A stretch of DNA of 20,801 bases from Sedimenticola sp. (GTDB lineage Bacteria > Pseudomonadota > Gammaproteobacteria > Chromatiales > Chromatiaceae): assembly GCA_030619405.1 (NCBI GenBank), contig JAUXBK010000013.1, positions 1 to 20,801 on the forward strand, in the 5' to 3' direction. Both the position numbers and the translations under genes were made by a program. Below the pieces are notes generated by a model, which saw nothing but the letters and a program-made list of their open reading frames with translations, was not told the origin of the DNA and did no database searches. Below, one piece after another: positions 6,614 through 13,468 of this stretch (within the stretch, counting starts at the first letter, position 1; each line of letters begins with the position of its first letter).

Positions 6614-6733
6614 CCCATCAAAATCCCTTGTATTCCAGGCGGGCTTTCGACTGTTCCCATCCCGGGCGTATCAGGCTAAGCTCTGAGGATTCCATCCTAC
6701 CCAGAGAGCAATTCCCCACAGGAGATAGCGCAC

Positions 6734-7147
6734 ATGAGCAGCAGAAGAGAATTCCTCACGACCACCCTCGTCGTCGCATCCGGTGTGGCCATCGCCAGAT
6801 CGGCCCCGGCATTGGCAGGTTCCAGCAGCGCCCTCCCCGCCGGCCTCATCTACACCGTTGGAAACCCGGGCATGTGGTCCAAGAAGGTCGGCGGACATGC
6901 GCCACTGGTCTCCATCGAGGGAGACGAGGCCACCATCACCACCAAACACAGCATGTCCGAGAAACACTATATCGTGCGCCACACCCTGGTGGCGGCGGAC
7001 GGCACCGTGATCAGCGCCAAGACCTTCTACCCCAGCGATGAGGAGCCTGTCTCCAGCCACCCGCTGCCGGCCGGGGCCAAGGGTAGGTTCTACGCCACCA
7101 GCTTCTGTAACAAGCACGACTTCTGGGTCACCGAGTTCAACGTGTGA
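6734..7147 (+). CDS. Tat-exported superoxide-reductase-like (desulfoferrodoxin/neelaredoxin-type) protein
   Basis: A 137-residue protein with a twin-arginine signal (SSRREFLTTTLVVASGVAIA, probable cleavage near ALA|GS), so the folded metalloprotein should be exported to the periplasm. The mature part keeps all five ligands of a class II superoxide-reductase iron centre: H55 (GGHAP), H72 and H78 (KHSMSEKHYI), and C125 and H128 (FCNKHDFW). Superoxide reductases turn superoxide into hydrogen peroxide. The usual Glu-Lys pair before the first His ligand (EKHxP) is replaced by Gly-Gly, so activity or substrate may differ. AGGAGA lies ten bases before the ATG. Its stop overlaps the GTG start of the next gene by four bases, so the two are coupled. 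Alternatives are a SoxY/SoxZ-like sulfur carrier fold, but the ligand pattern favours SOR. Confidence 0.82.
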   Translation: MSSRREFLTTTLVVASGVAIARSAPALAGSSSALPAGLIYTVGNPGMWSKKVGGHAPLVSIEGDEATITTKHSMSEKHYIVRHTLVAADGTVISAKTFYPSDEEPVSSHPLPAGAKGRFYATSFCNKHDFWVTEFNV

Positions 7148-7746
7148 CGCTCCTCTCCAGGGCACGCCGGAAGGTGGCCAAGGCCCTGGGGCGCACCACC
7201 TCCCCCCATGACGGCCGCGGTGGGCGGGTTGTCGCTGTCATCCACTGCCATCTCAATCAGAATACGCGGGATGCAGGGGCCGCCTGCGCGCCGGCCATCA
7301 CCCCGGGGCTGCTGGAGCTCTGCCTGCAGCATCGAACCGGCATCGTGCAGATGCCCTGCCCGGAGGCGACCGCCCTTGGGCTGGAGCGCCAGCGCCAGCC
7401 GGGAGAGAGAATCAGGGAAGCCCTGGATACCGCCCATGGGCGGGCGGTCTGCCGGGAACTCAGCCTCCAGGTGACAGAGACACTGCAGCAGTACCTCGGT
7501 GCCGGCTGCAGGGTGGCAGCGATCATTGGAGGCAACGGGGAGAGCCCGGGCTGCGCAGTACACCCGGAGCGAGCGCCCGGTTCTGCAACGAGGCTCGCAG
7601 CAAGCTCAGGTATCTTCATGCAGGAACTGGCGCTGGAACTGGCACTGAGGGGCCTGGAAATCCCGTTCGTGGCATTTCGTGACGCCGATTCCGCACTGCT
7701 GACTGCCGACGTCCAGACCCTGAATGATATAATCGGTTCCAGTTAA
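7144..7746 (+). CDS. TudS-related putative desulfidase (DUF523-like)
   Basis: This 200-residue cytoplasmic protein resembles the TudS/CD3072-type family, related to DUF523 proteins that use an Fe-S cluster to remove sulfur from thiolated substrates such as thiouracil. Candidate cluster ligands are C35 (VIHCHLNQN), C72 (QMPCPEATALG) and C137 (GGNGESPGCAVH), a spacing typical of the group; further Cys occur at 48, 60, 103 and 122. There is no signal peptide. The start is a GTG at 7144 within the stop of the SOR-like gene (GTGA overlap). The substrate cannot be inferred from sequence. The final codons are followed directly by a MITE-like element: the stop TAA (7744-7746) lies inside the putative target duplication. 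Confidence 0.72.
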   Translation: MTLLSRARRKVAKALGRTTSPHDGRGGRVVAVIHCHLNQNTRDAGAACAPAITPGLLELCLQHRTGIVQMPCPEATALGLERQRQPGERIREALDTAHGRAVCRELSLQVTETLQQYLGAGCRVAAIIGGNGESPGCAVHPERAPGSATRLAASSGIFMQELALELALRGLEIPFVAFRDADSALLTADVQTLNDIIGSS

Positions 7747-7920
7747 TTCTACTTTGTCAGATTGGAAACAGAGGCAAGAAACTTGCGCAAAGTCGGCACT
7801 GACCTACCGATCCGTGAGTGTCCGCAGCAAGGACGCTGCGGCCAAGCCTCCATGGATGGATTCACGGCGTCTCACGGATCGGTGGGTCAGTACCGGCGCC
7901 CGCTAATCTGACAAAGTAGA
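7747..7920. repeat. 174-bp MITE-like element (TCTACTTTGTCAGATT ends)
   Basis: A perfect 16-bp terminal inverted repeat, TCTACTTTGTCAGATT, lies at 7748-7763 and, as its complement, 7905-7920. A second, inner inverted repeat (7798-7818 against 7871-7891) matches at 20 of 21 positions, so the element is palindromic throughout. GTTAA occurs immediately left (7742-7746) and right (7921-7925), or AGTTAA if counted with one more base, which suggests a 5-6 bp duplication. The left copy contains the stop codon of the preceding gene. The centre holds CTCCATGGATGGA, shared with the nested insert at 3001-3053. Confidence 0.8.
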
Positions 7921-7981
7921 GTTAAGGGCTCGCGAAATAATAAATTCCTGATTTTAGTGCATTGAGGCGCCCGTCTGGCAA

Positions 7982-8147
7982 CATATCGTTACCCATATCC
8001 CGGCAAGAAAAAACGTAACCGTTCACGGGATCATAAAGACATTTAGCCGCGGATTAACGCGGATCAATCCATGTTTGATCCGCGTTAATCCGCGGCCCTC
8101 TTTCTGTTCGTAAACATCTACGAAAACGAGATATGGGTAACGGTATG
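7982..8147. repeat. 166-bp MITE-like element with 9-bp duplication and strong internal hairpin
   Basis: The ends are inverted repeats of 18 bp with one mismatch: CATATCGTTACCCATATC (7982-7999) and the complement of CATACCGTTACCCATATC (8130-8147). Both ends are flanked by the 9-mer GTCTGGCAA (7973-7981 and 8148-8156), a clear target-site duplication. Inside is a perfect 22-bp inverted repeat starting GCCGCGGATTAACGCGG (8046-8067 against 8075-8096) with a 7-nt loop. GTAACCGTTCA at 8015-8025 equals the end of the elements at 711 and 2954, here without its partner. No transposase is present. Confidence 0.85.
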
Positions 8148-8202
8148 GTCTGGCAAGGGTCACAACCGGCATCTGCCGTACCTGGACGTACCAATGGGGC
8201 CA

Positions 8203-8392
8203 GTGCAGGATGCACAGGAGCAGCCTGCCTCCCGCAACACTTGTGCATCCCTGCACGTCGCGTGGAAACGCAGGAATATCCGCTATCTTTACAAGTTTTC
8301 GCAACGTGACCCACAGGGATGTGGGAAATGCCGGTTCCGTCAGGAACATGAACCGGCCAGCCAGTCGGGGCCGTTCCCGCACATCCATGTGC
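8203..8392. repeat. Cluster of short nested inverted repeats
   Basis: TGCAGGATGCACA (8203-8215) faces a complementary TGTGCATCCCTGCA some 40 bases downstream. GGATGTGGGAA (8317-8327) faces TTCCCGCACATCC (8374-8386), and between them CCGGTTC (8331-8337) faces GAACCGG (8350-8356). These nested arms suggest one or two further palindromic repeats. No flanking duplication was found, so element boundaries are unknown. Confidence 0.5.
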
Positions 8393-8464
8393 TACACGGC
8401 ATTTGAACGTCCTGTTCGGCATGGATGGGCGTTCCAAAACAGGGAGTTATTGTTTCGCGCGCCC

Positions 8465-8629
8465 TAAGGGGCTTGGAAAAGATTAAATTACGCGCCTTGC
8501 TTGTCTGTGGCTCCGTCTTCGGTGTTGCGCCAAGGGTTACATACAACGAGTATGCGCCCCTTGGCGCGCCTTGAAGACGAAGCCCTATCCGGCGCAAATC
8601 ACGTAATTGAATATTGTCCAAGTCCCTTA
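8465..8629. repeat. 165-bp palindromic element (TAAGGG-CTTGGA ends)
   Basis: The outer 28 bases (8465-8492), beginning TAAGGGGCTTGGA, match the complement of 8602-8629 at 24 of 28 positions. An inner pair follows: CGTCTTC and GCGCCAAGGG on the left face CCCTTGGCGC and GAAGACG on the right. The whole can fold into a long interrupted hairpin. No convincing target duplication flanks it, so it may be an older insertion. It lies about 110 bp downstream of the rseP stop. Confidence 0.7.
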
Positions 8630-8737
8630 TCCACTCACTTGGCGCGGGAGATCTGCCAAGCCTCGACCCCAATCACCGGAAACGGGATATCACCCGCCCT
8701 TCCGGCAAAATCGGTCATTATAGATAAAGTCGCCCGA

Positions 8738-10102
8738 CTATCCCAGCAGGCGGGATAGATCGACGTAGAAGGCCAGCCCCATCAGCGCCAGCAGCAGCAA
8801 TATGCCAATCCGCTGCCCCTGCATCATCACCTCGTCCGAGAGTGGACTCCCCTTGACCGCCTCGATCAGGTAGAAGAAGAGGTGCCCTCCATCGAGGACC
8901 GGGATCGGCAGCAGGTTCAGCACACCGAGACTGATGCTGACCAGGGCCAGAAACTTGATGAAATAGATGGGCCCGTAGCTGGCTGACTGGCCAGCCGACT
9001 GGGCAATGGAGATAGGGCCGCTCAGATTCTTAACCGAAGCCTGACCGGTGAGCATTCTGCCGAGCATCCGGAGCATGAACACCGACATGTCCCAGCTCTT
9101 TACCACTGCGGCGCCCAGCGCTTCCACCGGCCCCAGGCGAATCTCGGTCCGATACTGGTCATACAGACCATCGGGTATCTCGACCCCGGCCCCGATTCGG
9201 CCGTAACGCTTACCCCCCTCCTCCCGGACCCCGATATGCAGGGGCAGCTTCCTCCAGCTCCCTTCCCGTTCCAGTTCCAGCGTGATTTTCTGGGCCGGTT
9301 TCTCCCGTATCAGGGAGACCAGTTCACTCCAGCTGGAGACTGGTTTGCCATCGATCGAACGAATGATGTCACCCGGTTTCAATCCCGCCTCGTCTGCAGC
9401 CTCACCCAGGACGACTTGCCCGATCACCGGCAGCACCCTGGGCCGCTTGGGGGTTATACCGATCCCTTCCAGGATCCTTCCATCCTCGGGCAGATGCATC
9501 AGCTGCGCCCCCGGCAGCGCCCGCAGCACCTCCAGACCCGTCTGGTCCCTCACCATCACCGGAAGTGCGTCACCACTGCCCGACTCTGTCAGCAGTGCAT
9601 AGACTGCAGCTTCCCAGGTGGGGGTCTTACGCTCGCCAACCGTCAGCAGCTCATCCCCCGGCTGAAAGCCGGCACTGTAGGCAGCCGACCCCTCTGTCAC
9701 CTCACCTACCAGTGGGCGCATGCCGGTATCCCCGGTCACGAAAATCATCCAGAAAGCGGCGATCGCGAACAAAAAATTAAAAGCTGGCCCGGCCACCACG
9801 ATAGCGCTTCTTACCTTGAGGGGCTGGCGGTTGAAGGCCCGAGCCAGCTCATGCTCCGGCACCTCCCCTTCCCGCTCATCCAGCATCTTGACGTAGCCGC
9901 CCAGGGGTATCGCGGCAATGACGTATTCCGTGCCATCGACCCGGCCGGTCCGTTTCCATAGCGCCTTACCAAAGCCAATAGAGAAACGCAGTACCTTGAC
10001 TCCCAGTTTCCGGGCCACCCAGAAGTGACCAAACTCATGCACTGTGATCAGAATGGCCAGCGCGACCAGAAACGACAACAGGGTAAACAGAAAAGAGTCC
10101 AT
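8738..10102 (-). CDS. rseP: RseP site-2 zinc metalloprotease
   Basis: RseP is the inner-membrane intramembrane protease that makes the second cut in the anti-sigma factor RseA and so activates the sigma-E envelope stress response; it also clears leftover signal peptides. The 454-residue protein shows the zinc motif HEFGH (H22, E23, H26) in the first membrane helix, GFGKALW, the third-ligand motif 'NLLPIPVLDGGH' (D404), and two central PDZ domains (about 115-190 and 215-290). Membrane helices are near 1-20, 96-118, 375-398 and 430-450. The start follows the dxr stop by ten bases and lacks a recognisable Shine-Dalgarno, so translation is probably coupled to dxr. It is the last gene of the operon here; bamA, its usual neighbour, is absent. 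Confidence 0.97.
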   Translation of the reverse strand: MDSFLFTLLSFLVALAILITVHEFGHFWVARKLGVKVLRFSIGFGKALWKRTGRVDGTEYVIAAIPLGGYVKMLDEREGEVPEHELARAFNRQPLKVRSAIVVAGPAFNFLFAIAAFWMIFVTGDTGMRPLVGEVTEGSAAYSAGFQPGDELLTVGERKTPTWEAAVYALLTESGSGDALPVMVRDQTGLEVLRALPGAQLMHLPEDGRILEGIGITPKRPRVLPVIGQVVLGEAADEAGLKPGDIIRSIDGKPVSSWSELVSLIREKPAQKITLELEREGSWRKLPLHIGVREEGGKRYGRIGAGVEIPDGLYDQYRTEIRLGPVEALGAAVVKSWDMSVFMLRMLGRMLTGQASVKNLSGPISIAQSAGQSASYGPIYFIKFLALVSISLGVLNLLPIPVLDGGHLFFYLIEAVKGSPLSDEVMMQGQRIGILLLLALMGLAFYVDLSRLLG

Positions 10103-10112
10103 AACGGAAGAA

Positions 10113-11291
10113 TCAGACCAGTTGGCGGGTTATTCGTTCCGCCCGAATGCGTGCCTCGGCATCGGTTTCGAGCAAGACGGCCAGATCCTCCCCGTCCGCA
10201 AGGGGCATCTCTTCGAGTGTCCGGCGAATCACCTCGGGAATGGCGGTGAACCGAAGCCCCTGCTCCAGAAAGGCGGCCACTGCAACCTCGTTGGCGGCAT
10301 TCAGGACTGCCGGGGCGGCGCCCCCCGCCGCGATCGCCTCATAGGCGAGCCCCAGACAGGGGAACCGTCGCAGGCTGGGGGGCTCGAAATCGAGATGTGC
10401 CACCTGGAACAGGTCGAGACTGCCCACGCCGGACTCGATCCGTTGCGGCCAGGCCATGGCATGCGCGATGGGGGTGCGCATGTCCGGGTTGCCGAGCTGA
10501 GCCAGCACCGAACCGTCCAGATACTCCACCAGCGAGTGGATCACGCTCTGGGGGTGCAGCAGCACGTCTACCCGCTCCGGTCGAGTGTGGAACAGCCAGC
10601 AGGCCTCGATCACCTCCAGACCCTTGTTCATCATGGTGGCGGAGTCCACCGAGATCTTGCGGCCCATCTCCCAGTTGGGGTGGGCACAGGCCTGGGCCGG
10701 CGTGACATGCTCCAGCGCCTCCTCCGGGGTCTGACGGAACGGTCCACCAGAAGCGGTCAACAGGATACGCCGCACCCCCACACGCTCCAGCCCATGTTCG
10801 AAACCGGAAGGCATGCATTGGAATACCGCGTTATGTTCGCTGTCGATAGGCAGCACTTCCGCACCGTGTCGCTCCACCGCCTCCATGAACAGTCTGCCCG
10901 AAACCACCAGCGCCTCCTTGTTGGCGAGCAGAATGCGCTTGCCAGCGCGCACTGCGGCCAGTGTCGGCAGCAGGCCTGCCGCGCCAACGATGGCAGCCAT
11001 CACCTGCTCCGCCTCCGGCAACTGTGCCACCGCCTCCAGGCCCTCGACCCCGGCCAGCACCGAGGTGGCGAGACCGGCATGGCGGATACACCGCTCCAGC
11101 CCCAGCGCAGAATCCGGATCGGCCATCACCGCATAGTCTGGCCGAAACCGGAGGCACTGGTCGTAGAGCCCATCCAGATCCCGGTTGGCTGTCAGGGCCA
11201 CCACCCGGTAGCGTTCCGGGTGACGGGCGATCACGTCCAGCGTGGAAACGCCGATGGAACCGGTAGAGCCCAGCACGGTCACCCCGATCAT
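10113..11291 (-). CDS. dxr: 1-deoxy-D-xylulose-5-phosphate reductoisomerase
   Basis: Dxr (IspC) converts DXP to 2-C-methyl-D-erythritol 4-phosphate with NADPH, the first committed step of the MEP isoprenoid pathway. The 392-residue sequence has the NADPH-binding GSTGSIG (8-14), LLANKEALV (121-129), the metal ligands D150 and E152 in PIDSEHNAVFQ, the substrate loop LTASGGPFR and NWEMGRKI, and SVDSATMMNKGLE with N222, K223 and E226. Length and motifs match the E. coli enzyme. The ATG overlaps the cdsA stop by four bases (ATGA), and the G-rich end of cdsA provides the ribosome binding region. Its product pathway feeds the undecaprenyl synthesis carried out by uppS in the same operon. Confidence 0.98.
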   Translation of the reverse strand: MIGVTVLGSTGSIGVSTLDVIARHPERYRVVALTANRDLDGLYDQCLRFRPDYAVMADPDSALGLERCIRHAGLATSVLAGVEGLEAVAQLPEAEQVMAAIVGAAGLLPTLAAVRAGKRILLANKEALVVSGRLFMEAVERHGAEVLPIDSEHNAVFQCMPSGFEHGLERVGVRRILLTASGGPFRQTPEEALEHVTPAQACAHPNWEMGRKISVDSATMMNKGLEVIEACWLFHTRPERVDVLLHPQSVIHSLVEYLDGSVLAQLGNPDMRTPIAHAMAWPQRIESGVGSLDLFQVAHLDFEPPSLRRFPCLGLAYEAIAAGGAAPAVLNAANEVAVAAFLEQGLRFTAIPEVIRRTLEEMPLADGEDLAVLLETDAEARIRAERITRQLV

Positions 11292-12112
11292 GCCTCCCCC
11301 CCCAGAAATGTCAGACCAGACAGGAATACCGGCGCCGCCGCGGTGAGACTGTCGATCCGGTCCAGCATGCCACCGTGACCGGGCAGCAACCGCCCGCTGT
11401 CTTTCACGCCGGCCAGGCGCTTGAGCAGGCTTTCGAACAGATCACCGAACACTGACACCAGGGCAACCACGACACAGAACAACACCAGCAGCAGAGGTTG
11501 CCCGGTCTCAGGTCTGATCCAGGCCAGCAGGCCACCACAGATCGCGGCCCCCACCAGCGCCCCATAGACACCTTCCCGGGTCTTCCCCGGACTGATCCGG
11601 GGAGCCAGTTTGACCCGCCCCCAACGGCGCCCGGTGAAGTAGGCACCCGAGTCCGCCACCCAGATCAGGATCATCAGAAACAGCACCAGCATCGGGCCAT
11701 CCTCTCCGGAACCGTGGATTACCACCAGCGCACTCCAGAACGGGACCAACACAATTAAACCGATCAGTGCCTTCATCAGGGGTCCGGGTCGATACGAATG
11801 ATCCGGTTGGTAGCGGGCGAGCCAGACCATCACCAGCAACCACCAGGCTGTGGCGGCTGCCGAGAGCCGGAGCCCCCACTCCACGTCCTGATCCAGCAGC
11901 AGAGACACCCCCCCAAGTGCTGTGGTCAACAGCAACAGGAACAAAACTCTTGCATTCTGATCAGGAAGGGTCGCCAGGCTACCCCACTCCCATCCAGCGT
12001 AGAGCACGACCAGGCCGAAAAGCAGCGAAAAAGAAGCGGTGGGTAGATAGAGGACCCCGCCGATAACCAAAGGTATCAGGACCAGGGCAGTGACAAGGCG
12101 TTGCAGCAGCAC
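11288..12112 (-). CDS. cdsA: Phosphatidate cytidylyltransferase CdsA
   Basis: CdsA makes CDP-diacylglycerol from CTP and phosphatidate, the branch point for all membrane phospholipids, in the inner membrane. The C-terminal signature is clear: LLKRLAGVKDSGRLLPGHGG followed by MLDRIDSL. 'DSGAYFTGRRWGRVKLAPRISPGKTREG' is also typical. Eight or so hydrophobic segments fill the rest. The frame is open far upstream, but that extension overlaps uppS in another frame and is not family-like. The best start is a GTG at 12112 (MLLQRLVTALVLIPLVIGG), four bases after the uppS stop, giving 274 residues against the usual 270-285. The gene is translationally linked to uppS before it and dxr after it. Confidence 0.95.
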   Translation of the reverse strand: MLLQRLVTALVLIPLVIGGVLYLPTASFSLLFGLVVLYAGWEWGSLATLPDQNARVLFLLLLTTALGGVSLLLDQDVEWGLRLSAAATAWWLLVMVWLARYQPDHSYRPGPLMKALIGLIVLVPFWSALVVIHGSGEDGPMLVLFLMILIWVADSGAYFTGRRWGRVKLAPRISPGKTREGVYGALVGAAICGGLLAWIRPETGQPLLLVLFCVVVALVSVFGDLFESLLKRLAGVKDSGRLLPGHGGMLDRIDSLTAAAPVFLSGLTFLGGEA

Positions 12113-12116
12113 GGTA

Positions 12117-12899
12117 TCAGCCGGAAAGGGTCCCGACGTCAGACGCCCGGGCCTGTTCACTGGTCTGACCAAACCGGCGCTGGCGGCTGGCGAAAGAGAC
12201 GATCGCCTGATCGAAGGCCTTTTTGCCGAATTCCGGCCACAACGTATCGGTGAAGTAGAGTTCCGCATAGGCAGACTGCCAGAGCAGGAAGTTACTCAGG
12301 CGCTGTTCCCCGCCGGTGCGTATGAAGAGATCGGGATCGGGCAGGCCGGCAAACGACAGTTCCGCCGCAATGGTCTCTTCCGTGATCGTCTCCGGGGTGA
12401 GCTGACCCGCCTGCACTTTCATTGCCAGCCGCCGTGCGGCCTGGGTCATATCCCAACGACCGCCATAGTTGGCGGCCACCTGCAGCACCAGGCCGGTGCT
12501 CTCTGCGGTCGCTTTCTCCGCCGCCTCGATCCTGGTCTGCAACTTGTCGGGGAAGGCCGTCTTGTCGCCCAGGATACGGAGTCGCACATTATTCCGCTTC
12601 AGCCGCTTCACCTCCCGGTTCAGGGCCATCATGAACAGGTCCATCAGCAGGCTTACCTCCTTCTTCGGGCGACGCCAGTTCTCGCTGCTGAAGGCAAACA
12701 GGGTAAGGACCTCTATGCCTCGCTGGATGCAGTGCTCCACCACCTTTCGGACCGTGTCCACGCCCGCCTTGTGGCCCGCGAAGCGCGGCAGGCCCCGACG
12801 CTGGGCCCAGCGCCCATTCCCGTCCATGATGATCGCCACGTGGCGGGGAACACGGTGACTGCTCTCGCCTGCTTCGATTCCTTTGACCGTGGCGCCCAC
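12117..12899 (-). CDS. uppS: Undecaprenyl (di-trans,poly-cis) diphosphate synthase
   Basis: UppS condenses isopentenyl-PP onto farnesyl-PP to build the C55 lipid carrier for peptidoglycan and O-antigen. The catalytic P-loop is IIMDGNGRWAQ with D26 at the same position as in E. coli. The other conserved stretches are GHKAGVDTVRKVVEHC, LTLFAFSSENWRRP, 'NYGGRWDM' and DLFIRTGGEQRLSNFLLWQ, with 'AYAELYFTDTLWPEF' near the end. Length is 260 residues. The start is a GTG at 12899, supported by a strong AAGGAG six bases upstream that overlaps the frr stop (TAAGGAG). The last eight or nine residues overlap nothing and run to four bases before cdsA. Confidence 0.98.
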   Translation of the reverse strand: MGATVKGIEAGESSHRVPRHVAIIMDGNGRWAQRRGLPRFAGHKAGVDTVRKVVEHCIQRGIEVLTLFAFSSENWRRPKKEVSLLMDLFMMALNREVKRLKRNNVRLRILGDKTAFPDKLQTRIEAAEKATAESTGLVLQVAANYGGRWDMTQAARRLAMKVQAGQLTPETITEETIAAELSFAGLPDPDLFIRTGGEQRLSNFLLWQSAYAELYFTDTLWPEFGKKAFDQAIVSFASRQRRFGQTSEQARASDVGTLSG

Positions 12900-12909
12900 G
12901 ATGCTCTCC

Positions 12910-13467
12910 TTAGATCGCCATCAAATCCTCTTCTTTCTCTGCCAGAAGTTCATCCACTTTCTTGACGTGCTGATCGGTGAGCTTCTGGACGATCTCCTGG
13001 CCCCGATGCTCATCGTCCTCTGAGATAAGTTTTTCCTTCACCAGGTTCTTGAGTTCGTGGTTGGCATCCCGACGGATGTTGCGCACAGCTACTTTCGCCT
13101 GCTCCCCCTCCTGCCGCACCACCTTGATCAGATCCTTGCGCCGTTCTTCGGTGAGGGGCGGCAGCGGTACCCGGATCACGTTGCCGGCCGTATTCGGGTT
13201 CAAACCCAGGTCGGAGTTCATGATCGCCTTCTCCACCACCGGCACCATATTTCGCTCCCACGGGCTCACCGCCAGCGTCCGGGAATCCTCGACATTGACA
13301 TTGGCCACCTGGCTCAGTGGCACGTCAGACCCGTAATAGGAGACGGTTATATGATCCAGCAGGTTCGGGTGGGCACGACCAGTACGCACCTTCGCCAGTT
13401 CGTGGCTCAGCGCCTCCACGCTCTTGCCCATACGCGCTTCTGCATCTTTCTTGATGTCATCGATCAT
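12910..13467 (-). CDS. frr: Ribosome recycling factor
   Basis: RRF, with EF-G, splits post-termination ribosomes. From the ATG at 13467 the protein has exactly 185 residues, the same as E. coli RRF, beginning MIDDIKKDAEARMGKSVEAL. Conserved stretches include LAKVRTGRAHPNLLDHI, the 'PLPPLTEERRKDLIK' hinge and VRNIRRDANHELK. Upstream in-frame codons up to 13506 lie inside pyrH and are not part of the gene. The start is one base after the pyrH stop, with GGAG inside the pyrH end as ribosome binding site, so the two are translationally coupled. The frr stop overlaps the uppS Shine-Dalgarno. Confidence 0.98.
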   Translation of the reverse strand: MIDDIKKDAEARMGKSVEALSHELAKVRTGRAHPNLLDHITVSYYGSDVPLSQVANVNVEDSRTLAVSPWERNMVPVVEKAIMNSDLGLNPNTAGNVIRVPLPPLTEERRKDLIKVVRQEGEQAKVAVRNIRRDANHELKNLVKEKLISEDDEHRGQEIVQKLTDQHVKKVDELLAEKEEDLMAI

Positions 13468-13468
13468 T

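Larger units (their letters stand above)
7747..8737. other. Gene-free region made of palindromic elements
   Basis: About 990 bp between the TudS-like stop and the rseP stop contain no credible gene. Three element-like palindromes (7747-7920, 7982-8147, 8465-8629) and a cluster of shorter inverted repeats (8203-8392) account for most of it. Small open frames on both strands here cross the repeats and have no coding character. The 8630-8737 remainder shows nothing recognisable, and no rseP terminator with a T-run is visible. Confidence 0.75.

Noticed and set aside
8023..8467. Several overlapping open frames of 70-127 codons on both strands
   Set aside because: They are produced by the palindromic repeats; the same arms are read on both strands, and no start signal or family motif is seen.
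10044..11378. 444-codon plus-strand open frame opposite dxr
   Set aside because: It is the antisense shadow of dxr, whose motifs and length are complete; the translated sequence is His/Arg/Gln-rich and has no family character.
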